Shown: positions 1 to 8,125 of the stretch, in pieces | Numbering within the stretch: position 1 is the stretch's first letter | Layout: each line of letters opens with the position of its first letter | NCBI GenBank assembly: GCA_021774335.1 | Contig: JAJFJD010000002.1 | Coordinates: forward strand, 62,001 to 126,000 | Reading direction: 5' to 3' | DNA from: Alphaproteobacteria bacterium | GTDB lineage: Bacteria; Pseudomonadota; Alphaproteobacteria; UBA8366 | Length of the DNA: 64,000 bases | Program-made: the position numbers and the translations under genes | Notes under the pieces: model-generated | What the model saw: the letters and a program-made list of their open reading frames with translations, nothing else | Databases searched by the model: none | Told to the model about the DNA's origin: nothing

Positions 1-1671
1 GAACAGCGGTTTCACGACCGTATCGCGCCACTGTAGCGAGCGGTTCGACGCGGTCACGGAGCCGTAGGTCTCGAACTGTGTCGCGGCCGGAAGCAGGTAG
101 GTGCCTTCCTTCCGGTCATGCATCACGGCCGATGCTGTCGGATACGGATCGATCACGACCAACAGGTCGAGCTTCTCCATCGCCTTCTTCATATCGAGAC
201 CGCGCGTCTGCGAGTTCGGCGCGTGTCCCCAGAAGACCATGGCCCGCAGAGTGTCGGGCTGCTCGATATGGTCCTGGGCTTCAAGCACGCCGTCGACCCA
301 GCGGGAGACCGGAATGCCTTTGCTCTCCATCAGCTTCTTGCTGGCGAAGCGGCCTTTCAGATAGTCGTAGTCGACATCCCAGACCCGCGCCCAATGCTTC
401 CAGGAGCCAGCCTTCAGCCCGTAGTAACCGGGCAGGGAATGCGACAGCACGCACATGTCGGTTGCGCCCTGCACATTGTCATGGCCGCGGAAGATATTGG
501 TTCCGCCACCCGACGTGCCCATGTTGCCAAGGGCGAGCTGCAGGATGCAGTAGGCGCGCGTGTTGTTGTTGCCGTTGGCATGCTGGGTGCCGCCCATACA
601 CCAAATCACGGTGCCGGGACGGTTGTTCGCCATCAGACGCGCGACGCGCTTGAGCTGCGACCCCGGAACGCCGGTAACGCGTTCGGTCTCCTTCGGGTTC
701 CACTTGGCGATTTCCTTTTGGACTTCGCTCATTCCCCAGACGCGCTGGCGAATGAATTCCTTGTCCTCCCAGTTATTCTCGAAGATGTGCCACAGGACAC
801 CCCAAATCAGGGCCACGTCCGTGCCCGACCGGAAGCGCACATATTCGTCGGCATGCGCGGCGGTGCGGGTAAAGCGCGGATCGAGAACGATCAGCGGCGC
901 GTTGTTCTGCTCTTTCGCTTTGAGCAGATGCAGCAGCGACACCGGATGCGCTTCGGCTGGGTTACCGCCAATCAGGAACATCGCACGGCTCTTGTGGATG
1001 TCGTTGTAGCTGTTCGTCATGGCGCCGTAGCCCCAGGTGTTCGCGACACCCGCAACCGTGGTCGAATGACAAATGCGTGCCTGATGGTCACCGTTGTTGC
1101 TGCCCCAGAAGGCATAGAACTTACGGAAGAGATAGGCCTGCTCGTTGCTGTGCTTGGCCGATCCGAGCCAGTAGACCGAGTCCTGTCCCGACTCCTTGCG
1201 GATCGACAGCATCTTGTCGCCGATCTCGTTGATCGCCTGATCCCAACTGATCTTCTTCCACTTGCCGCCTTCCATCTTCATCGGATATTTCAGGCGGCGC
1301 TCGCCATGCGCGTGCTCGCGCACGGACGCGCCTTTGGCGCAGTGGGCGCCGAGATTGAACGGGCTGTCGAAGCCGGGCTCTTGGCCGACCCAGACACCGT
1401 TCTGCACTTCGGCGACGACCGTACAGCCGACGGAGCAATGCGTGCACACCGATTTGATCGTTTCGATCTTACCGGTAGCCGCGCCTGGTTGCGCCGCTTT
1501 GGCCTTGGTCACCGTTCCCCCTGCCAAAGTCGACGCGGCGGCGATACCACCGGCGGCAAGACCCGAGCGGCGCAGGAATGTACGCCGATCGACCGCGCTT
1601 CCGGTCAGCCCGGTAAGCGCCTTTGACAAACGGGGGCCTTTCGCAACCCCATTCGTCTTTTTCGTAAGCAT
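1..1671 (-). CDS. fdhA: Formate dehydrogenase, catalytic (molybdopterin) subunit, 3' truncated by window edge
   Basis: Reading from the ATG at 1671 towards base 1, the frame stays open for 557 codons and leaves the window. It would oxidise formate to CO2 at a Mo/W-bis-MGD centre. The N-terminus is a Tat signal with RRTFLRRSG at residues 29-37, so the enzyme is predicted to be periplasmic. One [4Fe-4S] site follows (Cys76, Cys79, Cys83, Cys111). The active-site segment ARICHSTTVAG puts a cysteine at residue 201 where FdnG-type enzymes carry selenocysteine, so no selenium insertion is needed. Upstream in the same direction lie a Tat-signal small protein, a TorD-like chaperone and DUF3305/DUF3306 proteins, the usual accessory set. 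The electron-transfer subunits should lie to the left of the window. Identification is strong; the exact subtype is less certain. Confidence 0.95.
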   Translation of the reverse strand, partial: MLTKKTNGVAKGPRLSKALTGLTGSAVDRRTFLRRSGLAAGGIAAASTLAGGTVTKAKAAQPGAATGKIETIKSVCTHCSVGCTVVAEVQNGVWVGQEPGFDSPFNLGAHCAKGASVREHAHGERRLKYPMKMEGGKWKKISWDQAINEIGDKMLSIRKESGQDSVYWLGSAKHSNEQAYLFRKFYAFWGSNNGDHQARICHSTTVAGVANTWGYGAMTNSYNDIHKSRAMFLIGGNPAEAHPVSLLHLLKAKEQNNAPLIVLDPRFTRTAAHADEYVRFRSGTDVALIWGVLWHIFENNWEDKEFIRQRVWGMSEVQKEIAKWNPKETERVTGVPGSQLKRVARLMANNRPGTVIWCMGGTQHANGNNNTRAYCILQLALGNMGTSGGGTNIFRGHDNVQGATDMCVLSHSLPGYYGLKAGSWKHWARVWDVDYDYLKGRFASKKLMESKGIPVSRWVDGVLEAQDHIEQPDTLRAMVFWGHAPNSQTRGLDMKKAMEKLDLLVVIDPYPTASAVMHDRKEGTYLLPAATQFETYGSVTASNRSLQWRDTVVKPLF

Positions 1672-1698
1672 CGCTAGTCCCTTTCCTTAGCCCTCTGA

Positions 1699-1722
1699 CA
1701 CGTTTCCAAGCCGTGAAACGTG
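1699..1722. promoter_or_regulatory. Intercistronic hairpin between the Tat small-protein gene and fdhA
   Basis: CACGTTTC at 1699-1706 is perfectly complementary to GAAACGTG at 1715-1722, with an 8-base loop. It fills most of the 52-bp gap between the stop of the small protein gene (1724) and the fdhA start (1671). There is no T-run on the fdhA side, so it looks more like an mRNA processing or stability element than a terminator. That role is inferred. Confidence 0.4.
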
Positions 1723-1723
1723 A

Positions 1724-1924
1724 TCAAAACCGTGAGAGGTCGTACACTTTCTTGACGTGCTCCGTTACTTGATAGTCGGAGTCCGTCGACGTTTTGGTTT
1801 CCGCCGCTTCCGCCGGTTGCGGAGCACTGCCGACGGCCGCCGCGGCGCCTGCGAGGGTTCCAAGCCCAGCCAGCCTGAGAAAATCTCGACGCTGCGCTTT
1901 CTTGGCCTCCTTAGGTTCGCTCAT
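1724..1924 (-). CDS. Formate dehydrogenase region Tat-signal small protein
   Basis: This 66-residue protein consists mostly of a Tat signal: QRRDFLRLAGLGTLAGAAAA near residues 11-30, an Ala-rich cleavage region, then a short tail ending YDLSRF. Proteins of this kind are known as formate dehydrogenase region Tat targets and sit immediately upstream of the catalytic subunit in proteobacterial fdh clusters. Their function is not established; a role in export or assembly of the FDH complex is plausible. I chose ATG 1924 because the twin-arginine motif is then at a normal distance from the N-terminus. A longer frame reaching 2044 would overlap the torD-like gene and bury the signal. It probably lies in one transcript with the TorD-like gene (gap 73 bp) and fdhA. 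Confidence 0.85.
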   Translation of the reverse strand: MSEPKEAKKAQRRDFLRLAGLGTLAGAAAAVGSAPQPAEAAETKTSTDSDYQVTEHVKKVYDLSRF

Positions 1925-1997
1925 GGTTTCACCCTTCGGTCCATTACGGTGTGCGGCGAGGATTCGTCTTTCGACACGGGCGCGCCGCCGCCCGTCA

Positions 1998-2594
1998 TCA
2001 AGCCGCCATTTCAAAGGCGGTTGTCTCGATTTCCAAAAACACACGGCCGAGCGCGCCGACCGGTCGGTAGAAGGTCGCGCTCTTTGCCGTTTCCAAATCT
2101 TTGAAAAATTGTCCGGCCCAGTTTCCGATATGCCGTTCGAAGAAGGCGGCCTGTTCCGCCACCGGCATCGGCGAACCGAAGTCGCCCTGGATCAGTCCGG
2201 CCATGATTTCGCAGACTGACCCGATATGGTCTTCGGGTTCGGCCACGCCGTCCGCGCGCTCGATCCCGAGGCGCGCCATTTCCTGTCGCAGCCGGGCCAG
2301 CGGTTTCTCGTTCAGAAATCCGGTGAGGTAGTAGGAGCCGAAGGGGACGAGTTCGCCCCGGCCGACGCCGATGAACAATTCCTGAAATTCGTCTTCGATG
2401 CTGTCGATGGTCGCGGCATTCGCAGCCAGCGCAAGACCATTGAGGGCGATGCCGATTTCCGACTCGTTGCCCTCAATCTCGCGCAGTGCCGCCAGCAAAC
2501 TATCGTCGGGTGGCCGAACCAACGTCCGGGCCATCAGACCATAAAGCTGGGCGCGATGTTGATCCTCCTCGAGGATCTCCTCCCGTTGCGCCAT
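1998..2594 (-). CDS. TorD/DmsD-family redox-enzyme maturation chaperone
   Basis: This 198-residue cytoplasmic protein is predicted to bind the Tat signal of the molybdoenzyme encoded downstream and hold it for cofactor insertion. Family marks are visible: EFQELFIGVGRGELVPFGSYY at about residues 68-88, TGFLNEKPLARLR after it, and the acidic EPEDHIGSVCEIMAGLI segment at about 118-134, equivalent to the conserved E-x-x-D-H motif of TorD-like proteins. Its place directly before the Tat small protein and fdhA makes formate dehydrogenase its likely client. A small hairpin (2605-2619) lies just before the start codon. Specificity for FDH is inferred from position. Confidence 0.88.
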   Translation of the reverse strand: MAQREEILEEDQHRAQLYGLMARTLVRPPDDSLLAALREIEGNESEIGIALNGLALAANAATIDSIEDEFQELFIGVGRGELVPFGSYYLTGFLNEKPLARLRQEMARLGIERADGVAEPEDHIGSVCEIMAGLIQGDFGSPMPVAEQAAFFERHIGNWAGQFFKDLETAKSATFYRPVGALGRVFLEIETTAFEMAA

Positions 2595-2882
2595 CCGCTG
2601 GTGATCCGGCGATGCCGGACCCCTCCCTTAGCGTTTCGATTCGATCAGTCGAACCAAATACTAACTGCGGGGATTGTCAGTGGGCACTAGCTCACCCCAT
2701 TGCGCAGGCGGGTTGTAAAAACCTTCTTATTGCTCAGAAGTATGGGGGATTCGATTGGGGGCGGCAACCGCGAAGTGACAGGAAGATGAAAAAAGTGAAG
2801 CGGTATACATCCCGGATTCATCTGGACAAATTTTATCCCGCAATTTGCGTTGGCGCTGGTCCGTTGGAATCCAAAACGGGCG
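2595..2882. other. 288-bp non-coding gap inside the formate dehydrogenase accessory cluster
   Basis: I see no convincing gene here. The gap holds the possible promoter at 2739-2767 and a short hairpin TCCGGC-GAT-GCCGGA at 2605-2619, which would form in the leader just ahead of the torD-like start. It is the only long break in an otherwise compact minus-strand run, so the cluster may be two transcription units. Confidence 0.5.
2739..2767 (-). promoter_or_regulatory. Possible sigma-70-type promoter for the torD-like/Tat/fdhA transcript
   Basis: On the minus strand TTGCCG (2767-2762) and CATACT (2744-2739) are separated by 17 bases, within the 288-bp gap between the DUF3306 gene and the torD-like gene. 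A start site near 2732 would give a leader of about 140 bases. The match is moderate and found by eye only. Confidence 0.3.
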
Positions 2883-3500
2883 TTATGGTTTGCCAGTTGG
2901 AGTTGTTTCTTTCGGTGACTCGATGGCGGTTTCGACGGCGAGGGCATCGTGTGAGTCGTCGAGTGCTGCCTCCGAATTCGTGTCGGCCGTTTCGGTATCC
3001 GGTTCGTCCGTCGACACGGCGGTATCGCCATCTGCCGGCGCATCCGTTTCTCCATCGGCAACCGCGTCTTCTTCGGTTTCATCCTCGTCCGACACCATGC
3101 CCTTACCCACCTTATAGATGGTCTTGAGACCTTCGACGACGAGCGCAGCATCGGTGAAGTCGTCGTCATAATCCAGCAGTCCGTCGACATGCGCGAAGGC
3201 TGGGTCCACACGCCAAAGCTTTCGCAGTGCGCGCGATTTCAGTTCTTCCGGCACGCCCTCTTTCATGAAGGCCGAGAAATCCGAGTTTTTGTCGAGGCTA
3301 TCGATGTCGGGCAGGGCCGCGATCTCTTCTTCCGTGGCCTTGTCCGGGTCTTGTGCCGCTTGTGTTTCCGTGTCCACCGGGACGGCGGTGGGGGCGGGCG
3401 CGGCGATTGTCCCGCCCTGGCTATCGTTGGCCGTTGCGGGTTGCCGCGCCGCCGTCTTGCGCCGCGCCCATCGGCCGAGTGTGCTTTCGTCGTCAGCCAA
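2883..3500 (-). CDS. DUF3306 family protein of the formate dehydrogenase cluster
   Basis: A 205-residue protein if it starts at TTG 3500. That start is supported by GGAGGG 7 bases upstream and by the family's typical N-terminus, here (M)ADDESTLGRWARRK. The longer frame to ATG 3557 would lie wholly inside the DUF3305 gene. The middle part (roughly residues 60-130) is the conserved section, with KNSDFSAFMKEGVPEELKSR and ALRKLWRVDPAFAHVDGLLDY. The C-terminal third is a low-complexity acidic, Ala/Thr/Ser-rich tail. DUF3306 proteins co-occur with DUF3305 proteins and formate dehydrogenase genes; their biochemical role is unknown, with assembly or maturation the usual guess. The start overlaps the DUF3305 stop by 8 bp, suggesting translational coupling. 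Confidence 0.8.
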   Translation of the reverse strand: MADDESTLGRWARRKTAARQPATANDSQGGTIAAPAPTAVPVDTETQAAQDPDKATEEEIAALPDIDSLDKNSDFSAFMKEGVPEELKSRALRKLWRVDPAFAHVDGLLDYDDDFTDAALVVEGLKTIYKVGKGMVSDEDETEEDAVADGETDAPADGDTAVSTDEPDTETADTNSEAALDDSHDALAVETAIESPKETTPTGKP

Positions 3501-4035
3501 GGCCGTTCCCTCCGTGCCGGCGTTTGCCGTTCGGCGGCATTTTGCCGAAGCCGACATCGTCGGGATCGTAGCGCCGGCGCTTGCGTTTCTTGAACGGTTC
3601 CTCGACGTGGTGTTTGTCGATGAAGGCTTGAATCCACGCCATCATGTCTTCGGACATCGGAAGGCCGTCGACGATGTCTTCGCCGCTGTCCATGTAGTCC
3701 TGGGCGTCGAAGGCCGAGGCGGTGACCAGGAACAGTTCGATTTCTTGTTCGTCGTCCGGATCGTCGAGCGTGCGTAGGACGACGTATATCAGCGGCGGAT
3801 CGTTGGCCAGGTTGACCCGATAGGCTTCGGTCTCACGGCGATGCAGTTCCAGCGGCAGCGTGCCTGCGTGGTAGCGGACCCAGCCGTCGCCCCGGCCGAT
3901 TTCCAGCCACTCTTCGGTGTCGCCCGCGCCGAGGATCAGGTCGACCGCGCCCCACTCATGGTCCTGCCATGGGTGGTCGACGTCACGGCGTTCGATCACG
4001 ATGCCGAGTGGGATGCTGATCATCCGTTCGGTCAA
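3493..4035 (-). CDS. DUF3305 family protein of the formate dehydrogenase cluster
   Basis: A 180-residue soluble protein. The N-terminal part MISIPLGIVIERRDVDHPWQ, followed by a region describing a beta-rich domain (residues about 5-135), matches the DUF3305 family, which pairs with DUF3306 in alpha- and betaproteobacterial fdh loci. The C-terminus is strongly basic (KKRKRRR near residue 150). Function is unknown; a role in FDH biogenesis is inferred from constant genomic association. It is the first gene of the minus-strand cluster and diverges from the multi-iron-sulfur protein gene at 4323 across a 287-bp intergenic region. Confidence 0.82.
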   Translation of the reverse strand: MTERMISIPLGIVIERRDVDHPWQDHEWGAVDLILGAGDTEEWLEIGRGDGWVRYHAGTLPLELHRRETEAYRVNLANDPPLIYVVLRTLDDPDDEQEIELFLVTASAFDAQDYMDSGEDIVDGLPMSEDMMAWIQAFIDKHHVEEPFKKRKRRRYDPDDVGFGKMPPNGKRRHGGNGLG

Positions 4036-4264
4036 GCGCCTGCCTCCCTTGGTCTTTCAGCCAGTCCGGCGTTGATCGCCGATACAGTTGATATCGACCG
4101 CATCGTCCTGTTTGCCAGCATGGCGTGCAAGAACATTCTCGATACAAAAAAGGGTTTTGTTTTCCCTATCGCGACCTCATTGTAAGAAATCATCCGGCGT
4201 GGCTGTCCGTCAGGGAGTGGAATATGTCGGGCCAAGAGTAAGACTGTCAGGAATTCGGGAAAGG

Positions 4265-4315
4265 ATTGGTGTCCCTTCCGTCCCCATGCCCCGGGGGCAT
4301 CGCAGCGACACCGAT
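4265..4315 (+). promoter_or_regulatory. Two-tier hairpin in the 5' leader of the 4Fe-4S protein gene
   Basis: An outer arm at 4265-4273 (ATTGGTGTC) pairs with 4307-4315 (GACACCGAT, one G-U pair). Inside it ATGCCCC at 4286-4292 pairs with GGGGCAT at 4294-4300. The structure ends 7 bases before the ATG at 4323, so it would cover the ribosome-binding region when the gene is transcribed. I cannot match it to a known riboswitch class. Confidence 0.4.
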
Positions 4316-4322
4316 TAGGGGC

Positions 4323-6389
4323 ATGACCGATAAGAAAAAATCGATTCTGCTGTGCGATTGCGAACACAGCATGCCGGTCGACGCCGACGCGATCGCCGCG
4401 GCGCTCGGCCTCGACCAAACGCCCACGATAAACACGCAGCTTTGCCGCGCACAGCTTGAGAATTTTCAGGCGGCGGTTGCGGGCGGCGACCCCTTCATCG
4501 CGGCCTGCACTCAGGAGGCGCCGTTCCTCTCGGAAGTACTGGGCGATGCCGCTGACGCGACCGAGGTAACCTTCACCAATATTCGCGAGCGGGCGGGCTG
4601 GTCCGTTGAGGCGGGTGATGCGACGCCGAAGATCGCAGCCTTGCTGGCCGAAGCGGTGATCGACAAGCCGCCGGTCCCGACGGTCACAATGTCGTCCGAA
4701 GGCGTGTGCCTGATCTACGGCCGGGACGAAGCGGCCATCGAGGCGGCACGCCAGCTTTCCGGTCGGCTCGAAGTGACGGTCCTGCTTACCGGCGCAGAAG
4801 AGATCGCACCGCCGCGGGTTATGGATTTGCCGATCTTTCGCGGTACCATCGCCGGCGCGCGCGGGCATCTCGGCGCGTTCGAGATCGTGGTGAACGGATA
4901 CGCTCCGATTCAGGTATCGTCGAAAGCCGCCCTTGGATTTGAGGCCACCCGCGACGGTGCGTCGTCGCGCTGCGATCTCATTCTCGATCTGACGGGCGAT
5001 GCCCCGTTGTTTTCGGCAGGTGAGCGGCGCGATGGATATTTCCAGCCGGACCCGAACGATCCGGTAGCGGTCCAGCGTGCGCTGTTCGCGCTTGCCGATA
5101 TGGTCGGCGAGTTCGAGAAGCCGCGCTATGTGCAGTTCGACGGGGACCTCTGCGCGCATTCCCGCAGCCGTCAGACCGGCTGCACGCGCTGTCTCGATGT
5201 TTGCCCGGTCTCGGCGATCACGCCCAACGGCGACACGGTAGCGATCGATCCATTCGTCTGCGGCGGGTGCGGTGCGTGTAACAGTGTCTGCCCGACCGGC
5301 GCCGCGAGTTACGCAATGCCGCCGCAAGAGGTTCTGTTGGACCGGTTGCGGACCGTGATGACGACCTACTTCAAGGCGGGCGGGAATGCGCCGGTGTTGC
5401 TGGTGCATGATGATCGCCACGGCGAGGACATGGTCTCGATGATGGCGCGGCACGGGCGGGGACTGCCGGCGCGTGTCATTCCGTTCACCGTCAATGAAGT
5501 CACCCAGATCGGCTTCGACTTCCTGTCATCGGCGATCGCCTATGGCGCGCAGCAGGTGGTGTTGAAGGTGCCACCGGAGCGCCGCGCCGAACTCGACGGT
5601 CTTGCCGGGCAGATCGGTCTGCTGGAAGCCGTGTCGTCAGGACTTGGGTTTGGCAGCGGCCGGGCGGCGGTCCTGACCGATGCGGACCCAGAGGCGGTAG
5701 AACGGCAGCTCTTTGACCTGCCAAAACAGGAACCGGTGACTCCCGGCACGTATATCCCGCTCGGCGGAAAGCGCACCGTGACCCGGCTTGCGCTGCATCA
5801 TCTGCGCAGCGTCGCACCGACGCCCGTGGATGAGATCGCGTTGCCGCAGGCGTCGCCGTTCGGGGCGGTCGACGTGGATGCGGAGGGATGCACCCTGTGC
5901 CTTGCCTGCGTTGGCGCGTGCCCGACCGGCGCGATGCAAGACAATCCTGAATTGCCGCAGCTTCGCTTTCAGGAGGACGCCTGCATCCAATGCGGCCTGT
6001 GCCGGAACACCTGCCCGGAAAACGTCATCACGCTGCAGCCGCGCCTGAACTTTGCCGAAGATGCGCGGCGCGCGCTCGTCCTGAAGGAAGAGGAACCGTA
6101 TGAATGCGTTCGCTGCGGCAAGCCCTTCGGGACGCGGTCGACGGTCGAGCGGATCGTCAAGCAGCTCGAAGGCAAGCATGCCATGTTCGCCGATAGCGAT
6201 GCCGCGGACCGCATCCGGATGTGCGAGGACTGCCGGGTGGTCGATCAGTTCACAGGAAAGGATAATCCGATGGCGGGCGGCGAGCGTCCCCGCGTCCGCA
6301 CGACCGACGACTACCTGCGGGAACGCGAAGAGATCGAGGCTGCGCGCCAACGGTTCGAGGCCGAGCGCAAGGACAGCGAAGACTCATAA
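4323..6389 (+). CDS. Multi-[4Fe-4S] cluster protein of the formate dehydrogenase locus
   Basis: A 688-residue cytoplasmic iron-sulfur protein. The first 270 residues contain a CDCEHSM motif near the start and no recognised enzyme site. Two ferredoxin-type clusters follow at about residues 276-325 (GCTRCLDVCPVSAI and CGGCGACNSVCPTGA), then a 190-residue linker domain. Two more lie at about 523-570 (CTLCLACVGACPTGA and CIQCGLCRNTCPENV). The C-terminal end has two CxxC pairs (about 595 and 634) that could bind zinc or another cluster. Related proteins accompany DUF3305/DUF3306 fdh loci; electron transfer to or from formate dehydrogenase is inferred. The AGGGG before ATG 4323 is only one base away, so an upstream GTG at 4269, preceded by GGGAAAGGA, is an alternative start. 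Confidence 0.85.
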   Translation: MTDKKKSILLCDCEHSMPVDADAIAAALGLDQTPTINTQLCRAQLENFQAAVAGGDPFIAACTQEAPFLSEVLGDAADATEVTFTNIRERAGWSVEAGDATPKIAALLAEAVIDKPPVPTVTMSSEGVCLIYGRDEAAIEAARQLSGRLEVTVLLTGAEEIAPPRVMDLPIFRGTIAGARGHLGAFEIVVNGYAPIQVSSKAALGFEATRDGASSRCDLILDLTGDAPLFSAGERRDGYFQPDPNDPVAVQRALFALADMVGEFEKPRYVQFDGDLCAHSRSRQTGCTRCLDVCPVSAITPNGDTVAIDPFVCGGCGACNSVCPTGAASYAMPPQEVLLDRLRTVMTTYFKAGGNAPVLLVHDDRHGEDMVSMMARHGRGLPARVIPFTVNEVTQIGFDFLSSAIAYGAQQVVLKVPPERRAELDGLAGQIGLLEAVSSGLGFGSGRAAVLTDADPEAVERQLFDLPKQEPVTPGTYIPLGGKRTVTRLALHHLRSVAPTPVDEIALPQASPFGAVDVDAEGCTLCLACVGACPTGAMQDNPELPQLRFQEDACIQCGLCRNTCPENVITLQPRLNFAEDARRALVLKEEEPYECVRCGKPFGTRSTVERIVKQLEGKHAMFADSDAADRIRMCEDCRVVDQFTGKDNPMAGGERPRVRTTDDYLREREEIEAARQRFEAERKDSEDS

Positions 6390-6390
6390 A

Positions 6391-6717
6391 CTATCGGATT
6401 GGCGGCAGGCCCGGACGTTTCGGTGGTGCGCCGCCGTCGGTTTGCGCCCGGCAGCGTGCCTCCGCCCGCATTCCGAAGAGCTTGGCCTGTTCGCCGTTGA
6501 TCGTGCCGCCGGATTTCATCCGGTCGATCTTCGCGGTGGCCTCGGCATAACAGCGCTGGAACGGATCGTCCGCGGCTGCCGGGTCCGGGGCGGCGGACGG
6601 AAATAAATCGTCGCGATGGATATAGATCAATGCGGCGGCGCACAGAGCGAATATTCCTATAGCGGCAAACCGCGCCGCGGGACGATCTAGGAAAGCTCGA
6701 CTGTCATGGCTACTCAT
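6391..6717 (-). CDS. Small membrane-anchored protein of unknown function
   Basis: A 108-residue protein with one N-terminal transmembrane segment (about residues 16-35, AARFAAIGIFALCAAALIYI) and an exported domain of about 70 residues. The domain carries two cysteines (in FQRCYAEA and AEARCRAQ) that could form a disulfide, and a proline-rich C-terminus. I do not recognise the family. Its stop codon lies one base from the stop of the iron-sulfur protein gene, so the two transcripts converge. Upstream it diverges from moaA. Codon usage and the typical membrane-anchor architecture make it a credible gene. Confidence 0.6.
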   Translation of the reverse strand: MSSHDSRAFLDRPAARFAAIGIFALCAAALIYIHRDDLFPSAAPDPAAADDPFQRCYAEATAKIDRMKSGGTINGEQAKLFGMRAEARCRAQTDGGAPPKRPGLPPIR

Positions 6718-6872
6718 AAGCTCAATGCCTCAGATTGGTGGCGCCACGGCCGGTCGTACTACTTCGCCAAATCCGGTTCCCGGCCCATTGACCGCCCGGA
6801 CTGGAAATGGTTGGTTTAACGAATAGATAACTATGCATTCGCATTAAATGACAAGGCCAGGGTGGCACGAGT

Positions 6873-7880
6873 ATGACGGGCGAACCGCTCATCGATCCTT
6901 TTGGACGAGAGGTCAATTATCTCCGGGTTTCCGTGACGGACCGGTGCGATTTCCGCTGTGTTTACTGCATGTCGGAGGAGATGACCTTCCTGCCGAAGGC
7001 TGAGATTCTCTCGCTGGAAGAGCTCGACCGGGTGTGCAGCGCATTTGTCAGTCGCGGCGTGCGTAAACTGCGCCTGACTGGCGGCGAGCCGCTGGTGCGG
7101 CGCAATATCATGTCGCTGTTCCGAAATCTCTCGCGGCATCTCGATAGCGGTGATCTGGACGAATTGACGGTCACCACCAACGCCAGCCAGCTTTCCAAAT
7201 ACGCCAAGGAATTGGCCGGATACGGCGTACGCCGTATCAATGTGTCGCTTGATTCCCTGTTGCCGGAAAAATTCGCGTCGATCACCCGTTGGGGCAAGTT
7301 CGACAAGGTCATGGCCGGCCTCGAGGCGGCGAAGGACGCAGGCATCGAGGTTAAGATCAACTGTGTCGCCTTGAAGGGCGTGAACGACGATGAAATTTGC
7401 GAATTCGTTGGCTGGTGCGGCAAGCATGGATTTGACCTGACCTTCATCGAAGTCATGCCGATGGGCGATATTGGCGGCGAAACCCGGGTCGATCAGTATC
7501 TGCCGCTATCGATGGTGCGGGCGACCCTGAACGAGAAATGGACGCTCGACGACATCGATTATTCAAGCGGCGGACCGGCGCGCTACTCGATCTGCAAGGA
7601 AACCGGCCGCAAGGTCGGCTTCATCACGCCGATGACGCATAACTTCTGCGAATCCTGTAACCGGGTGCGGCTGACCTGTACCGGGACGCTGTATATGTGC
7701 CTGGGGCAGGAGGATGCCGCCGATCTGCGTACGCCGCTGCGCATGAGCGACCAGGACGATCTGTTGCTGGACGCGATCGACGAAGCGATCGGCCGCAAGC
7801 CGAAGGGCCATGACTTCATTATCGACCGCCGCCGCCAACGCCCGTCGGTCAGCCGCCATATGAGTGTGACCGGCGGCTAG
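6873..7880 (+). CDS. moaA: GTP 3',8-cyclase (molybdenum cofactor biosynthesis protein A)
   Basis: A 335-residue radical SAM enzyme that converts GTP to (8S)-3',8-cyclo-7,8-dihydroguanosine 5'-triphosphate, the first step of molybdenum cofactor synthesis. The SAM cluster motif CxxxCxxC is at Cys25, Cys29 and Cys32 ([11 protein letters not shown]). GGEP follows in [10 protein letters not shown]. The C-terminal second cluster is visible in [14 protein letters not shown], and the protein ends in the essential Gly-Gly. Its length is normal. It is separated from the fdh cluster by a small membrane protein gene and faces the DUF6494 operon tail to tail (gap 17 bp). Supplying cofactor to the adjacent formate dehydrogenase is the obvious link. 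moaC, moaD and moaE are not in the window. Confidence 0.96.
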   Translation: MTGEPLIDPFGREVNYLRVSVTDRCDFRCVYCMSEEMTFLPKAEILSLEELDRVCSAFVSRGVRKLRLTGGEPLVRRNIMSLFRNLSRHLDSGDLDELTVTTNASQLSKYAKELAGYGVRRINVSLDSLLPEKFASITRWGKFDKVMAGLEAAKDAGIEVKINCVALKGVNDDEICEFVGWCGKHGFDLTFIEVMPMGDIGGETRVDQYLPLSMVRATLNEKWTLDDIDYSSGGPARYSICKETGRKVGFITPMTHNFCESCNRVRLTCTGTLYMCLGQEDAADLRTPLRMSDQDDLLLDAIDEAIGRKPKGHDFIIDRRRQRPSVSRHMSVTGG

Positions 7881-7897
7881 CTGTACTAATGCGGCGG

Positions 7898-8104
7898 CTA
7901 TTTCAGTTCCACATCGCCGTCGATATCCACCGATAAATTCACGTCGTCGATGGTAAGGGTGACCTTCGCTTTGAGCGGGCCATCGCTGGATACTGTGCCG
8001 TCCGCAATGGCCGCGCGCACCGCGGATTCTATTTCCCGTTGCGAGGTCACACCGACCTTCTTCAGGAATTTGCGGATGCTCATGTTGAAGACGTCTTCGT
8101 CCAT
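7898..8104 (-). CDS. DUF6494-like small protein
   Basis: A 68-residue acidic protein. The N-terminal half is helical in character with the well-conserved stretch VFNMSIRKFLKKVGVTSQRE. The second half alternates hydrophobic residues as in a beta hairpin (KAKVTLTIDDVNLSVDIDGDVEL). It resembles what is annotated as DUF6494 in alpha- and betaproteobacteria; that name is from memory and the function is unknown. It is the last gene of a four-gene minus-strand operon, 21 bp after the DUF6352-like gene, with AGGAGG 6 bases before the start. It is too small for an enzyme and could be a binding or adaptor subunit of its operon partners. Confidence 0.8.
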   Translation of the reverse strand: MDEDVFNMSIRKFLKKVGVTSQREIESAVRAAIADGTVSSDGPLKAKVTLTIDDVNLSVDIDGDVELK

Positions 8105-8125
8105 CTGTAATCCTCCTGTTCCGTC

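Noticed and set aside
118-1626. 502-codon open frame on the plus strand
   Set aside because: It is antisense to the formate dehydrogenase gene, has no family resemblance, and arises from the GC-rich codon pattern. The minus frame carries the Tat signal, iron-sulfur and active-site motifs.
4072-4098. Possible FNR half-sites (TTGATCGCC, TTGATATCG) before the formate dehydrogenase accessory genes
   Set aside because: Neither has the second ATCAA half at the right distance, so they do not meet the box used at 62382 and 62864.
4032-5453. 473-codon open frame on the minus strand over the start of the iron-sulfur protein gene
   Set aside because: It has no recognisable motif, while the plus frame holds four ferredoxin clusters.
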